A DNA stretch of 64,000 bases from Strongylocentrotus purpuratus (GCF_000002235.5 NW_022145605.1:36238579-36302578); one strand, 5' to 3'; positions 36,521 to 47,756 are shown, counted from the first letter of the stretch. The notes: generated from the sequence alone by a model not told the origin. Numbers and translations are program-made.

Positions 36521-36821
36521 GAAGTAGAACCAACATAACTCTAGATCTAACGTTAGATCTAGATCGAACTCTCGTAGACTCTAACTTATTAGATCTAAAG
36601 TTTCGTTTTTGCTATTTGTGTCGCTATTTTATAAAACAAATAACGCACTTGACCCTGTTGTGCAAAACGTAAATGCAGTAAACGCTCGGTTTCTTCAGAT
36701 GGTTCGCACTGTCAACTCGCCGCAAGCGGCTCGTTGCACAGAGCGGCACCAATCTAAAGAAACCTCGCGCGTACTGCATTCACCGCTATTGCACTCTGGG
36801 ACGTGCGTTATTTGTATAATA

Positions 36822-36960
36822 TTGACTGGCCTTGAGGGGTATATCATAAATATTGACCAAGCTCAGATTATATTGCCCCGAGTCGAAAGACGAGGGCAAT
36901 ATGGTCTTAGCGCGGTCAATATTTCTGATATCCCCCGAAAGTAAAGCCAGTCAATATTTG
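36822..36960. repeat. Palindromic MITE
   Basis: AATATTGACTGGCCTTGAGG on the left pairs with the GAAAGTAAAGCCAGTCAATA end on the right. Internal arms also pair (ATATTGCCCC with GGGCAATAT) around GAGTCGAAAGACGA. Arms are roughly 60 bp with some mismatches. Confidence 0.75.
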
Positions 36961-37903
36961 TATTGTTATCCAAATCAGACATCTAGAGCAAATACAGAAA
37001 TCCGGCATGACAATCTCAAAGAACTGAACAAACTTTGTCAAATATCCAGTGCTTGACGAAATTTTCGATACACTGCAATCAGTGTACATTTGATGTGATT
37101 AATACGTCACAATAGAGTGCGCGCAAAGTGCGCAGGTTCTCGTACGCATAATAGATGCGCAATGAAAATGACAAAATACGGCGCGGTCAATACAAGATGC
37201 CCGGATGCGAGACCGTGGAAAATACAAAGGTATATTTTCACTCGTCTCTACACGCAAAGTCTATACGAGCAGGGAGACCAAGGAAAATACAAAGAATATA
37301 CCCCTCTGTTCCCACTGCTAGTGAAAACTAGGGCAATACGGTTTTGTAAATGACCAGCTCAGATGTCTGATACGGGTAATAATTTATCTTATCTTATATG
37401 GTATTTACAACAATATTTACAACAGGTAGGGGGTTGTTGTATCTTTTATGGTGATATAATGGCTGCAATCTTTCTTGTCCAGAACAAACTCAGTGCCAAT
37501 AGACGAGTTAGAAGAAGGTTGTGTGTTGACTGGAGACATCACAGATGAGAAATTTCTAAGAAATTACATGCTAGGATATGACGAATTTAATGCTCTCATC
37601 TCTGTGATGTTTCTTGAAAGCGTGACTTGTATTCATGATCCACGTGCCACATGCACAGCGCATGATGAGGACGCGCATATATTAAAAGCGCTCAATTAAC
37701 TAATTACGCCAAGATTAGTATGCGCTAGGCGCATCTTCAGATATGGCATAAAGTACTCCTATATAATTGGTTGGTCTACTTATCATGCTTATATAAAACA
37801 GATTTTGATTGGTAGGGTCTATACAAATGGGCGTGTCAACAGTGGTCAAAGATAAGATAGAGGCGGTCCTTCAAGAGATAACACAGGGATAAAATGATGT
37901 TCA

Positions 37904-38775
37904 GGGGTGGTATTCTGAACATTGTTGTAAGTTTTGTGTTATCTTTTGTTGTATCTTCCAGAGATAACACAGCGCTAATATTGTTGTAAGTTGGTATTCT
38001 GAACATTGTTTTATCCCTGTGTTATCTCTTGAAGGACCGCCTCTATCTTATCTTTGACCATTGATGACACGCCCATTTTTATGGACCCTACCAATCAAAA
38101 TCTATTTTATATAAGCATGATAAGTAGATCAACCAATAGGAATACTTTATGTCATATCTGAAGATGCGCCTAGCGCATACTAATCTTGGGCGTAATCAGT
38201 TATTTGAGCACTTATTACGCGCGTCATCATTATGCGCTGTTGAATGTGGATCATGAAGACAAATCACGCTTTCACTATATTGGTTAAGATGAGAGCATTA
38301 AAATAGTCCTATCCTAGCATGTAATATCTTAGAAAGTTCTCATCTGTGATGTTTCCGGTCAACACACAATCTTCTTCTAACTCGTCTATTGGCACGAAGT
38401 TGGTTCTGGGCCAAAAATATTGCCGCCATTATATCACCACGAAAGATACAACAACCCCCTACCTGTTGTAAATATTGTTGTAAATACCATGCAAGATAAG
38501 ATAAGATAAAAGATACAACAACTTTCAGAATACCAATTATCTCGACATATTATCTCCCGTGCGCATATGCAAATGAGAATTAAATGCCACTTTATTAATA
38601 ATACGCACAATTACAAGCGCACCAAAGTATGAGCGCAGGCGCGGCCAATAAGATGAGAGAAAAGATACAACAAAAGATAACACAAAAGTTACAACAATGT
38701 TCAGAATACCAACTTTATCTTATCTTCAAAGATACAACAATATTAGAGATAACACAGGGTTCAGAATACCGCCCC
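37904..38775 (-). mobile_element. Harbinger-like element H4, inverted copy
   Basis: Full-length 872-bp copy in reverse orientation relative to H1-H3. It starts GGGGTGGTATTCTGAAC and ends GTTCAGAATACCGCCCC, and lies at the GATGTTCA site of H3. Its transposase remnant runs on the minus strand from 38429 to about 38289. Confidence 0.72.
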
Positions 38776-38968
38776 TGAATACCAACTTACAACAATATTA
38801 GCGCTGTGCTATCTCTGGAAGATACAACAAAAGATAACACAAAACTTACAACAATGTTCAGAATACCACCCCAGAATACCAACTTACAACAATATTAGCG
38901 CTGTGTTATCCTGGGAGATACAACAAAAGATAACACAAAACTTACAACAATGTTCAGAATACCACCCC
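38776..38968 (+). mobile_element. Right ends of H3 and H2
   Basis: Two consecutive ~96-bp copies of the Harbinger right terminus (GAATACCAACTTACAACAAT ... GAATACCACCCC) at 38776-38872 and 38873-38968. Their order fits H4 inserted in H3, which is itself inserted in H2. Confidence 0.75.
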
Positions 38969-39570
38969 AGGTGTGTTTTGCATTTTGTTGAGCGACCTGC
39001 ACTCATGCGAGTCCAAAATAATCATCTCAGTATAAGAAATGAAATTATACCGTATTATTTTGTGTCATGTAGAAGTTAAAACTGGTCTTGCCTATTATAG
39101 GCTATTTAAATTATATTTAATCAAATATGTTTTGGTACATATTATACATGAAAATGCCTTGGTTTCATTTGCAGGGCCATAATGACCTTTTTTTTTCTTT
39201 TTTGTTGTTGTCTTAATTCAAATCATATTGATAAATAAAAATGTAAATAAATAAATAAATAAAACAACAGCGAGAAATTAGAATGCAGCTAACTTCACAG
39301 GTATACACACAGGAAATTGGGCACTGGGGCCAATGGAGGTGGTCATCCCCCGTGTGGTCAACAACTGGGGTGAAACCCAGTCTGGCTCGTCTTGGTCGGT
39401 GCTTCCTATGGCCTTCCAGTAGGCAAGTTACCCAGCAACTCAAGGACCTGGTGTGTTTTGTATTTTGTTGAGCGACCTGCACCCATGTGAGCCCAAAATC
39501 AAGAAATTAAATTATACCGTCCATACCTCATTATGTCATGTAGATCAAAACTGGTCTTGCCTATTATAGT
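38969..39570. repeat. Duplicated flank: rest of copy 1 and all of copy 2
   Basis: GTGTGTTTTGCATTTTGTTG and GAGCGACCTGCACTCATG (38971) recur as GTGTGTTTTGTATTTTGTTG at 39451. 39218-39265 also repeats the LINE tail, GATAAATAAAAATGTAAAT. Divergence between copies is noticeable, so the duplication is not recent and predates the Harbinger insertions. Confidence 0.7.
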
Positions 39571-39593
39571 AGGCTATTTAATCATAAACACAT

Positions 39594-40689
39594 ATATATA
39601 TATATATATATACATAGGTCGTAGGTATACGTATTGTTTAAGACTTGGGAGATTAACCTTATATAAGTTTAATCTATGACAAGGAATCCGATTTCCCATA
39701 GGGTTGTACACTTAATATTGGCATTCCTCTCCCAGAGAAATAACATGCAAAATTAGGCATTCTATTACATTGTTTGTGATTGTATATGTTATGACAGTCG
39801 AAGGAGGTGATCAATTCATCGTTCCTATTCTCACAAAGTGACAGTAGTGAGGAAAATCTGCACGCAAATTGTATGCGATTTTCATTCACTACCGTCACTT
39901 CGTGAAAATAGGGACAAAAATGCAATACGGAACAAAAACAAAAATTGACCCACTGGGAATCAAACCTTCGAGCCTGGGTCGATTGAATGGGAGGCAAGTG
40001 CATTAAAGTCAAATTTCACTCCACTGAAAAGTTGAGCAGATTAGATAGACAAAAATCTAAAAAGCCCATTTATAACTTGATTTTGGAAAATGGTGCTCAG
40101 ACTTTAAAAAAAAAAATTTTAATAAGTAAAAACAAGTGAATGATCGAGTCGGTTTTCCCAAAAATGCACTTTTTGTGAGGTAAAGTTCCAATAACACTGA
40201 TTCGTAATGTAACCGAATTAATTGTATTATTCTTGTCAGGTGAATGAAATAGTTAGTAACGAGGCACTTCACAAAGACGTACGCATTAAATTTGGTTACA
40301 TTACGAAAAAAGACTATTGTCACAATATATACTGCTGGCACTTTCGTTGTGAGAAGCATACGTCACATCCATACATCGGTTTAATATTTTGCTCGAAATA
40401 ACCGAAACAAAAATCGCTCTTAAAAATCACTTGATTAAAGTACGCCCGTGATATTAGGCAGATTTAACATTTGATTTATTTACAGCAAGCTATGATTTTT
40501 GAAAATCGGAGTGGACTTGGGCTTTAACTAATGGACGAAATATTTCTCATAGATTAAACATGCAAAGCTGACAAACGGCCTTGGCATAGTCGCGATTTCA
40601 ACATTCAAGTGAAACTTTCGACATGATCTCAACTTCTGATCAAAAAACAAAAGACACAAATGTTATAGCCCATAGTCTGAGCTATAACA
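39594..40689. other. Mostly unassigned; AT microsatellite and small hairpin
   Basis: (AT)n at about 39594-39611. An imperfect hairpin at 39836-39899 pairs AAGTGACAGTAGTGA with TCACTACCGTCACTT. No gene recognised in the rest. Confidence 0.5.
39940..40015 (-). mobile_element. tRNA-like SINE fragment
   Basis: On the minus strand it reads TTAATGCACTTGCCTCCCAT, TCAATCGACCCAGG, then CTCGAAGGTTTGATTCCCAG, which resembles the anticodon-to-T-arm region of a tRNA-derived SINE. The A-box side is unclear. Not a functional tRNA. Confidence 0.4.
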
Positions 40690-41351
40690 TACCAAAATTT
40701 GGGAGAAAAAAGAGCACAAATAAGGTAGATAGGCCTCAAAGATTAATGCCATGTAGATTCACGATGTGAACGAAATTCACCTTCCATAGACATAACACGC
40801 AAATTAAGAAAATTCTGACATGTCACCTTTAATTGAAATTTTCACCATGATGACGTCATCAAAATGAAAAACAATGTGCCATAATCTTGTAGAGAATATT
40901 ATTGTCTAAGCTACAACATATCTTAGTTTGGAGGTAAATTAATCGATATTTACAGAGATACAATTAATTTTCCATACATATGATGACGTCATAGTATGCA
41001 AATTCGTATTTTGAGTTTCAAGGCCATTATGAGGATGTCACGATATATATGTACGTAAAGGCCAAATGAGACATAAAATCATATCTTCAACTCAAACTCT
41101 ATCGAAATATGAAAACAAAATTGGGGGTCTCCGTGCATCCCGAAGAGCTATAATGTATTTCGTATAGGCATGTTTTTGCCCATATAGGCTATGTATTACA
41201 AGATCTCGCAGGTACGGACATGTATTTCAAATGGACGCTGATTCCGTTATTAATGGTCGTAAAAGATAAACATGGTATCAAATTGTTCGGGAAAAAATGA
41301 GGAATATCCTGTCAAATTGCACCAGAAGGAATTATTTTTCGTTCGGCCTTC
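40690..41351. repeat. Dispersed repeats, copy 2 (CRE-bearing plus 26-kb family)
   Basis: 40780-41090 matches 27240-27530, and 41085-41351 matches 26015-26280, so the two families are adjacent here in the opposite order to that at 26-27 kb. TGACGTCA lies at 40851-40858 and 40984-40991. Confidence 0.75.
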
Positions 41352-41538
41352 ACGTTTCCTCAAATTATTAGAGAAAGAACACGATTCGTTGTAACGTTTT
41401 CGACTTTTAGTAAGCCCTATTTGTCTGAATTCAGTTTCCCACTTTCGCGCAAAGCGCGGAAGCTTTGACGTTTCCTTAAATTATTAGAGAAAAAAGACGA
41501 TTCGTTGTACCGTTCTCGATTCGTCTAAATTTAGTTTT
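41352..41538 (+). repeat. Stray fragment of the element B array
   Basis: About 187 bp nearly identical to 45857-46043, the last one and a half units of array B (CACGATTCGTTGTAACG, AAGCGCGGAAGCTTTGACG). It sits exactly between CGGCCTTCACG and a GCGAAATGCTTAGAATGG-like flank that are almost adjacent in the other repeat copy at 26270-26310. It therefore behaves as an insertion. Confidence 0.85.
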
Positions 41539-42660
41539 TTTGCGAAATGCTTAGAATGGGCTAAAACATACTCTAATTTGATATTTGACGGTTTATAACA
41601 TGGTATTGCCATTTTCAACCAAATACAACTCATACACAAAGAGCGTTTAAATACTTTTTTCATTTTAAGGTGTACCTTAAGATTTTTTTTGTTTTTGTCT
41701 TTTTTTGAGGCCGCCATCCTTGTCAAGCTTTGCTTATGATTGCGGTCTCCTGCACTTTTCCAACAGAATAGTTCGGATAATACTTTAAATTTATGATTAT
41801 GTTATGGAAATAATAAGTTTCATTATTACATGTACATATATTATGTAAAAAAAACATTTTGACATGAAGAAATTATTGTTTGTTTATGTTGTATTATACC
41901 TTACATTTATATGTTCTTTGTTATTCAGTTATATTTTATATGGAAAAAATGCAGAAATAAAATCAAATAAAAAAAAAAATTGTAGTGACTTGACCTTAGG
42001 AGAACTTTGCATTTGTAGATATTATTGTCTTGTCTCTATTGTGGGGCTTGAAGTCTAGCCTTTCATTCCATTGTCACTTATTTCTTTTGTGACACTTGTT
42101 ACATTTCTAGAATGCCACACATAATTATTCTGGCAAGCACATTCCACACCCTATGGGTTGGGATGTGAAACCACCTAATGTGTTGGTATAGCTTATACAA
42201 GCACATTACACTTGCATGCCACACCTATTTTCATCACTTATCATGAGCTGTTCATATAGAGCACACATATTCTAGAGAGTCTTGAGTCGAGCTACAGCAA
42301 AGCTAATTCAGCTTCATCTTAATTCTTGTCCTATTTCTTCGCTTGTGGTTTCTCTACTCGGTTCTGAGGCCTTATTACTTTATAGAGATTATAAGTTTCT
42401 TCTTCCTTACTTAATTCGCAAAGAAGCGTCATTACTTTGTACATGGTCGTACATAATTCTTTCTACGGGTGCTGTGCAATATTTGAATTAGACTACTACT
42501 TGTGTAATATATGTCCCAAGTGTCAGCTTTACAACAGGTGTTTCTACGAGACAATGTAGGAAAGAAACCATTTTCTATTTCTTTAATTTAGGTGATTAAT
42601 TCCCAACAACATAAACGTGTAAAAAAAGGTCTTACCATACATCAATATATCAATTAGAAG
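41539..42660. other. Unassigned AT-rich region
   Basis: Begins with the tail of the dispersed repeat (to about 41660). No gene or repeat recognised in the rest; the frames at 41864-42058 and 42282-42491 have no recognisable domain. Confidence 0.5.
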
Positions 42661-43150
42661 CCGCTGCCATACTGAAAAGGGAATGTCATTTGGATGAAAA
42701 ACTAACAAAAACGCCTAAAACAGCCTAAAATGCCCAAAATAGCGATATAATCTATGCGCTATTTGACAGGTTTTAATATGATATCGCCATTTTCACTAAA
42801 AATAATGAGAGAAAAGAAACAAATACATTTACGCGCAGAGCAGGTCGAACCTTATATCATGATATCAATACTGAAAAGGGAATGTCATTGGGATGAAAAA
42901 CTAAGTAAAAACGCCTAAAACAGCCTAAAATAGCGCCAAATGCGATTTGCCATTTGGATGAAAAAACTAACAAAATGCCCCCAAAAGGCGCTTTTTTGTT
43001 CTATTTGACTTGTTCTTAACATGGTATTGCCATTTTCACAAAAAAATAAGAATGGGACCCAAGAACCACATACATAATCGTGTAGAAATAGCGCCATACG
43101 CGCTATTTGACAGTAATTCTTAACATAGTGTAGGAATATTTGTCGTTGGA
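42661..43150. repeat. Diverged relatives of the 1-10 kb satellite
   Basis: Two copies of GGATGAAAAACTAACAAAAA then CGCCTAAAACAGCC then GCGCTATTTGACAGG. The order and spacing of these motifs parallel the inverted satellite units at 10.3-11.3 kb (GATGAAAAACTAACAAATAC, GTGCAATTTGACAG). A related piece is at 48450-48600. Confidence 0.5.
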
Positions 43151-43618
43151 AAAACAAATGAATATTCTTACCGTTAAATTTGGTGATCTGAGCTGATATT
43201 ACTGTTGGAGGACGAAACAGGAACGGAAACGTGCGAGTAGCACTGTGCGTGGAGCGCGACTAGCTAGCTAGCGAACACGAATGAAGGTACACAATCCTAA
43301 TAGTTCAATATTGCACTTTCCCGAAATAAACCAGAGGATGAAATTGTAAATTGCGATAGAGTCCTCAAAAGAAAGATGTTGATGAAAAATCGATGATAAG
43401 TAAAACTGACGAAATAACGCTTATTGTAGAGTCAAGTCTCTTCCTAAAAACACGTCTGCGTGAGGAAACCGAATCAGGAAGAGTGAGTAAAATCTGTGTA
43501 TGGAGACTTTCTCAATTGTGTATGTGTGTGTATGGATGCTTTTCCATGAGAGTTGATTGGCTAATTAAAATAATAAGAGGCCGTCCGATTGGTGTTGCTA
43601 AATGCTTTTTTATTGCTA
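43151..43618. other. Unassigned
   Basis: Left flank of the P-like element; no feature recognised. Confidence 0.5.
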
Positions 43619-44235
43619 GGTAGACCATGGACCTATCACGGATGGACATTCGACGTGATTCTTTCTTTGATCCAATGAGGTCATCCGTCTTCTGATTATT
43701 TGCATCTTAGTGAGAACATTCAGCTGTTTTAACAATAACGACTGCGTAAGCATTTTCGGTCATAGACAAAGGAGCAGTTTCCCTTTCTTGGGTTTTGTTT
43801 GGACGGTGTGCTCTGTAAGAGTGTGTCTTAAATAAAAAGAATTAACAATGGGGAGCAGCAAAGTTGAAAAGCAGACGATTTTGGGGATATGAACAGGGGC
43901 GTCGCTAGACCTTTTTCAGTGGGGGGGGGGGGGCGGTGTAGAGGCCAACGATTACCGACAAAATTAAATTTCCAATATCTACAAAGTCAACCCTATAAAC
44001 CTGGGGCCGAAGGCTAAATTGTTTTTCCTATGGACTATCTATAGTACTTGCATATGCGCAAAATGGTCATTTTCCTCGACGACATTAATATACGAATTAT
44101 TTCTTAAATTTAGTCAGCATCATAGCTATATATTTTAATGCAGGCGCGGAGCTAGGATCTTTTTTTAGGGAGGGGCGGTAGTGAGCAAGAGAATCACTTA
44201 AAAGCGCGCTCATAAGGGGGTGTAGGTGGTGAGCC

Positions 44236-46045
44236 TCCTGCGCGAAGCGCGGAAGCTTAGACGTTTCCTTAAATTATTAGGAAAAGCAGACGATTAATTG
44301 TACCGTTTTCGACTGGTAATCCTAGGCTGAGTGAAGTTTTCCCCCCCCCCCCTCCCGCGCGAAGCGCGAAAGCTTTGACGTTTCATTAAATTATTATAAA
44401 AAAAAGAAGACGATTTGCTGTACCATTCTCGACTGTTTATCCTTTTCTGAATTCAGTATTCCCCCCGCGCTTTGCGCGGAAGCTTTGACGTTTCATTAAA
44501 TTATGAGAAAAAGCAGACGATTCGGTGTACTGTTCTCGACTCTTAATCCTAATCTGAATGAAGCTTCCCCCTCCCGCGCGAAGCGCGGAAGTTTTGACGT
44601 TTCATTAAATTATTAGAGAAAGAAGACGATTCGTCGTACCGTTTTCGACTCTTAATAAGCCCTATTCATCTGAATTCAGTTTCCCCCTCTCGCGCGAAGC
44701 GCGAAAGCTTTGACGTTTCCTTATATCATTAGAGAAAGAACACGATTCGTTGTACCATTTTCGACATTAAATAAGCCCTATTAATTTTGTCTGAATTCAG
44801 TTTCCCCCTCTCGCGCGAAGCGCGGAAGCTTTGACTTTTCCTTACATTATGAGAAAAAGCAGACGATTCGGTGTACTGTTCCCGACTCTTAATCCTAATC
44901 TGAATGAAGCTTCCCCCTCCCGCGCGAAGCGCGGAAGTTTTTGTTTTATTAAATTATTAGAGAAAGAAGACGATTCGTCGTATCGTTTTCGACTCTTAAT
45001 AAGCCCTATTCATCTGAATTCAGTTTCCCCCTCTCGCGCGAAGCGCGAAAGCTTTTACGTTTCCTCATATCATTAGAGAAAGAACACGATTCGTTGTACC
45101 GTTTTCGACTTTTAATAAACCCTATTAATTTTGTCTGAATTCAGTTTCCCCCTCTCGCGCGAAGCGCGGAAGCTTTGACGTTTCCTTAAATTATTAGAGA
45201 AAGAACTCGATTCGTTGTAGCGTTTTCGACTCTAAATGAGCCCTATTAATTTTGTCTGAATTCAGTTTCCCCCTCTCGCGCGAAGCGCGGAAGCTTTGAC
45301 GTTTCCTTAAATTATTAGAGAAAGAAGACGATTCGTCGTACTGTTCTCGACTCGTCTAAATGAAGTTTTCCCCTTCCGCGCAAAGCGCGAAATTTTTGGC
45401 GTTTCATTACAATATAGAGAAAGGAAGACGATTCCTAGTACCGTTTTTGAATCTTATTAAGCCCTATTCATCTGAATTCAGTTTACCCCTCTCGCGCGAA
45501 GCGCGAAAGCTTTGATATTTCCTCAAATTATTAGAGAAAGAACTCGATTCGTTGTAGCGTTTTCGACTCTAAATGAGCCCTATTAATTTTGTCTGAATTC
45601 AGTTTCACCCTCTCGCGCGAAGCGCGGAAGCTTTGACGTTTCCTTAAATTATTAGAGAAAGAAGACGATTCGTCGTACTGTTCTCGACTCGTCTAAATGA
45701 AGTTTTCCCCTTCCGCGCAAAGCGCGAAATTTTTGGCGTTTCATCACAATATAGAGAAAGGAAGACGATTCCTCATACCGTTTTCGAATCTTATTATTAT
45801 TAAGCCCGATTCATCTGAATTCAGTTTCCCACTCTCGCGCGAAGCGCGAAAGCTTTGACGTTTCCTCAAATTATTAGAGAAAGAACACGATTCGTTGTAA
45901 CGTTTTCGACTTTTAGTAAGCCCTATTTGTCTGAATTCAGTTTCCTACTTTCGCGCGAAGCGCGGAAGCTTTGACGTTTCCTTAAATTATTAGAGAAAAA
46001 AGACGATTTGTTGTACCGTTCTCGATTCGTCTAAATTTAGTTTCC
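44236..46045. repeat. Tandem array of element B (GCGCGAAGCGCGG units)
   Basis: Sixteen units of 99-123 bp, with the landmark CGCGAAGCGCGGAAGC or a variant near 44244, 44360, 44468, 44576, 44694, 44816, 44924, 45036, 45158, 45280, 45380, 45494, 45617, 45716, 45839 and 45957. Each unit continues TTTGACGTTTCCTTAAATTA, GAAGACGATTCGTNGTAC, TCTCGACTC and CTGAATTCAGTTTCCCCC. A secondary two-unit periodicity (alternating ~122 and ~100-114 bp) is visible at 45.2-45.8 kb. Confidence 0.92.
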
Positions 46046-46309
46046 CCGAAAATTTTAAACCTCTGATTTCTTTAGCTGATATTATAGGAAAGTGAAACTT
46101 CGAGAAAATACAAGTATTGTAGTTGTAGTCTCTCTCGAAGTCGTCACAGCGGATAAGAAGTCGCAGTTCGTAGGGAAAAAAAACTTGTCGGCCGACCGAC
46201 AATATACATCGCATCGACTTCAAACTTATGCATTGATGAGGACCGAGCAAGAATACCGACACAGCTGACCCGACACAGCAACATATTTACCCGTGTCTTT
46301 CTTGCTCCC

Positions 46310-46730
46310 TCGACGAGACGACTCCACCCAACAACCCCCTTTTCTCTTTTACTCCCACTCCTCCTCTCTCAGACTCTTACCTCCCCTCTCTCTCCTCTCT
46401 TTCATCCCCCGTTTCTTTTGTTTCCCTTTCACTCTTTTTTCTTCTTTTTTTTTCCTTTTCTTTCTTTTCTTTCTTTTCCTTTCTTTCATCTCCCCCCTCT
46501 TTTTCTTTTTTCTCTTTCTTTCTTCTCTTTTCTTTCCTTTCTTTTCCTTTCTTTCCTTTCTTTTCCTTTCTTTCTTTTCTCTCCCTTCCCCCTCTCTTTT
46601 TTCCCTCTCTTTTTTTCCCTCTCTTTTTTTCCCTCTCTTTTTTTCCCTCTCTTTTTTTCCCTCTCTTTTTTTCCTCTCTTTTTTTCCCTCTCTTTTTTTC
46701 CCTCCCCCTTTTCTCTTTTTCCCGACGGCA
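46310..46730. repeat. Homopyrimidine tract in element B
   Basis: About 420 bp of T/C on the plus strand, including a CCCTCTCTTTTTTT series repeated about eight times at 46600-46705. It lies just inside the right terminus, mirroring the purine tract of element A. Frames over it (Phe/Ser/Leu on plus, Lys/Arg/Glu on minus) are artefacts. Confidence 0.9.
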
Positions 46731-47528
46731 GCGCAATTTTACCGACAATATCCTGACAGGTGGGGGGGGGGTGTCGCACCCCCACACCCCCCCCCCCCTT
46801 TGGCGACGCCCCTGGATATGAAATGTATTATTACTGGTTTGCACACTTTCGCACGCACCAATGACCTTATAAAACAATTAGAAGGCCATGATCTTTATAA
46901 GCCATGTGCGTTGTAGTTCTGGAATAATATGAGGAAATTGAGGAAAACGGGATTTTAAATCACAACAAATCCAAATATAACCTTTTCTATAAATATATCA
47001 ACAAGTTATTCAAAAATAACACACAGTACACGGAACAACAATTTCAGATTAATAACCATAACTGCACATCGATTTCCCATGATTTAAGCGATTTATTATC
47101 TTCTGCGCATGTATATAAACAGGTTTAAATCACTTTATTGATTCTGTGCCGGCTTATTGGCGAAGGACCTTATGAAATCAACGTGAAGAAACATGTAGGG
47201 AATGTTATTGAGACGACATTGACGGAGACAATCACAATGAATAGGCCTGTTTACTAATGTATTCACGGACCTTTAAATTTGCACACGGTTGTAAGCTCTG
47301 GCAAACAAACCGAGCGCAGTGTCTGCTACGGCCCTGCTACACACACTTTGTATACGGCGATGTGGGGAATGCGAGGAAAAAAAGGCTGATCATCGTCCTA
47401 ATAAACTTCGTTTAAAACTGTTTGTTTTCCAACCTTAGGGTATATAATTAAAATAAATATAGTTTTTCTCAGTTGTACATGACAAATCTTCGATTTTATT
47501 TTCCGAAATCCGACGAAATATCGCAAAA

Positions 47529-47756
47529 ATGGGAGGTAAGCATTGCTGTTACGGCACGTGTAACAGCGATTCACGGTACGCAGACAGACCCCATATGAAT
47601 GGTGTGTTTTTCATCCCGTTCCCCAAACCAAAGACGAACCTGGAGAAGTGTAAAATATGGATTAAGAATTGTGGAAGAAAGGACTTTGGAATCGACAGGA
47701 TTTCAAGGAATACCTACGTCTGTTCAAAACATTTTGTAGGTGAAAATGTCGTATAA
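47529..47756 (+). CDS. THAP domain, probable first exon
   Basis: Encodes a C2CH THAP zinc finger, a sequence-specific DNA-binding module found in P-element transposases and many invertebrate transposon-derived proteins. Visible: MGGKHCCYGTCNSDSR (first cysteine pair), FFIPFPKPKTNLEKCKIWI (conserved Trp), then YVCSKHFVG (Cys and His). The AVPTIF-type C-terminal motif is absent. A good splice donor, TGTAG/GTGAAA, at about 47739-47740 would end the exon right after HFV, which is where similar proteins I remember continue GGKGPTEE. So ENVV-stop is probably intron read-through. The start ATG has an AAAATGG context. It overlaps the end of the convergent SAP ORF by about 30 bp. No downstream exon was found before the right inverted repeat. 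Confidence 0.75.
   Translation: MGGKHCCYGTCNSDSRYADRPHMNGVFFIPFPKPKTNLEKCKIWIKNCGRKDFGIDRISRNTYVCSKHFVGENVV

Larger units (their letters stand above)
36012..37378. other. Foreign insert within H3
   Basis: Sequence absent from H1, H2 and H4. It contains a possible host terminal exon (36342-36520, minus) and a palindromic element (36822-36960). The left side begins with an AT-rich TATATATATTATAAAATGGC segment. I could not identify terminal repeats or a duplication for the whole insert, so it may be several events. Confidence 0.5.
35749..37903 (+). mobile_element. Harbinger-like element H3, interrupted
   Basis: Starts GGGGCGGTATTCTGAACC. Similarity to H1 stops near 36011 and resumes near 37379, so about 1.37 kb of foreign DNA lies inside. 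It ends at the same GATGTTCA site, where H4 is inserted; its missing right end is at 38776-38872. Transposase remnant at 37459-37699, including RNYMLGYDEFNALISVM, the longest such frame of the four copies. Confidence 0.68.
43894..46814. mobile_element. Element B: hAT-like, with internal ~115-bp array
   Basis: Inverted termini CAGGGGCGTCGC (43894) and GCGACGCCCCTG (46814) are flanked by a perfect 8-bp duplication, GATATGAA, at 43886-43893 and 46815-46822. Contents: G-rich end, then at 44141 a second left-end-like sequence CAGGCGCGGAGCTAGGATC closely similar to the start of element C (possibly a nested copy without a visible right end), then the tandem array, then a ~420-bp pyrimidine tract before the right end. 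No transposase. Same design as A and C, in reverse orientation relative to A. Confidence 0.88.

Noticed and set aside
39940-40015. Functional tRNA gene on the minus strand
   Set aside because: Only the T-arm side is tRNA-like; no acceptor pairing or A box, so SINE debris is more likely.
44236-46045. E2F-like sites (GCGCGAAA) in array B units
   Set aside because: Present in only some units and expected from the GCGCGAAGCGCG palindrome; no reason to infer regulation.
46293-46916. 207-codon Phe-rich plus ORF and 166-codon Lys/Arg/Glu minus ORF
   Set aside because: Both are translations of the homopyrimidine tract of element B.
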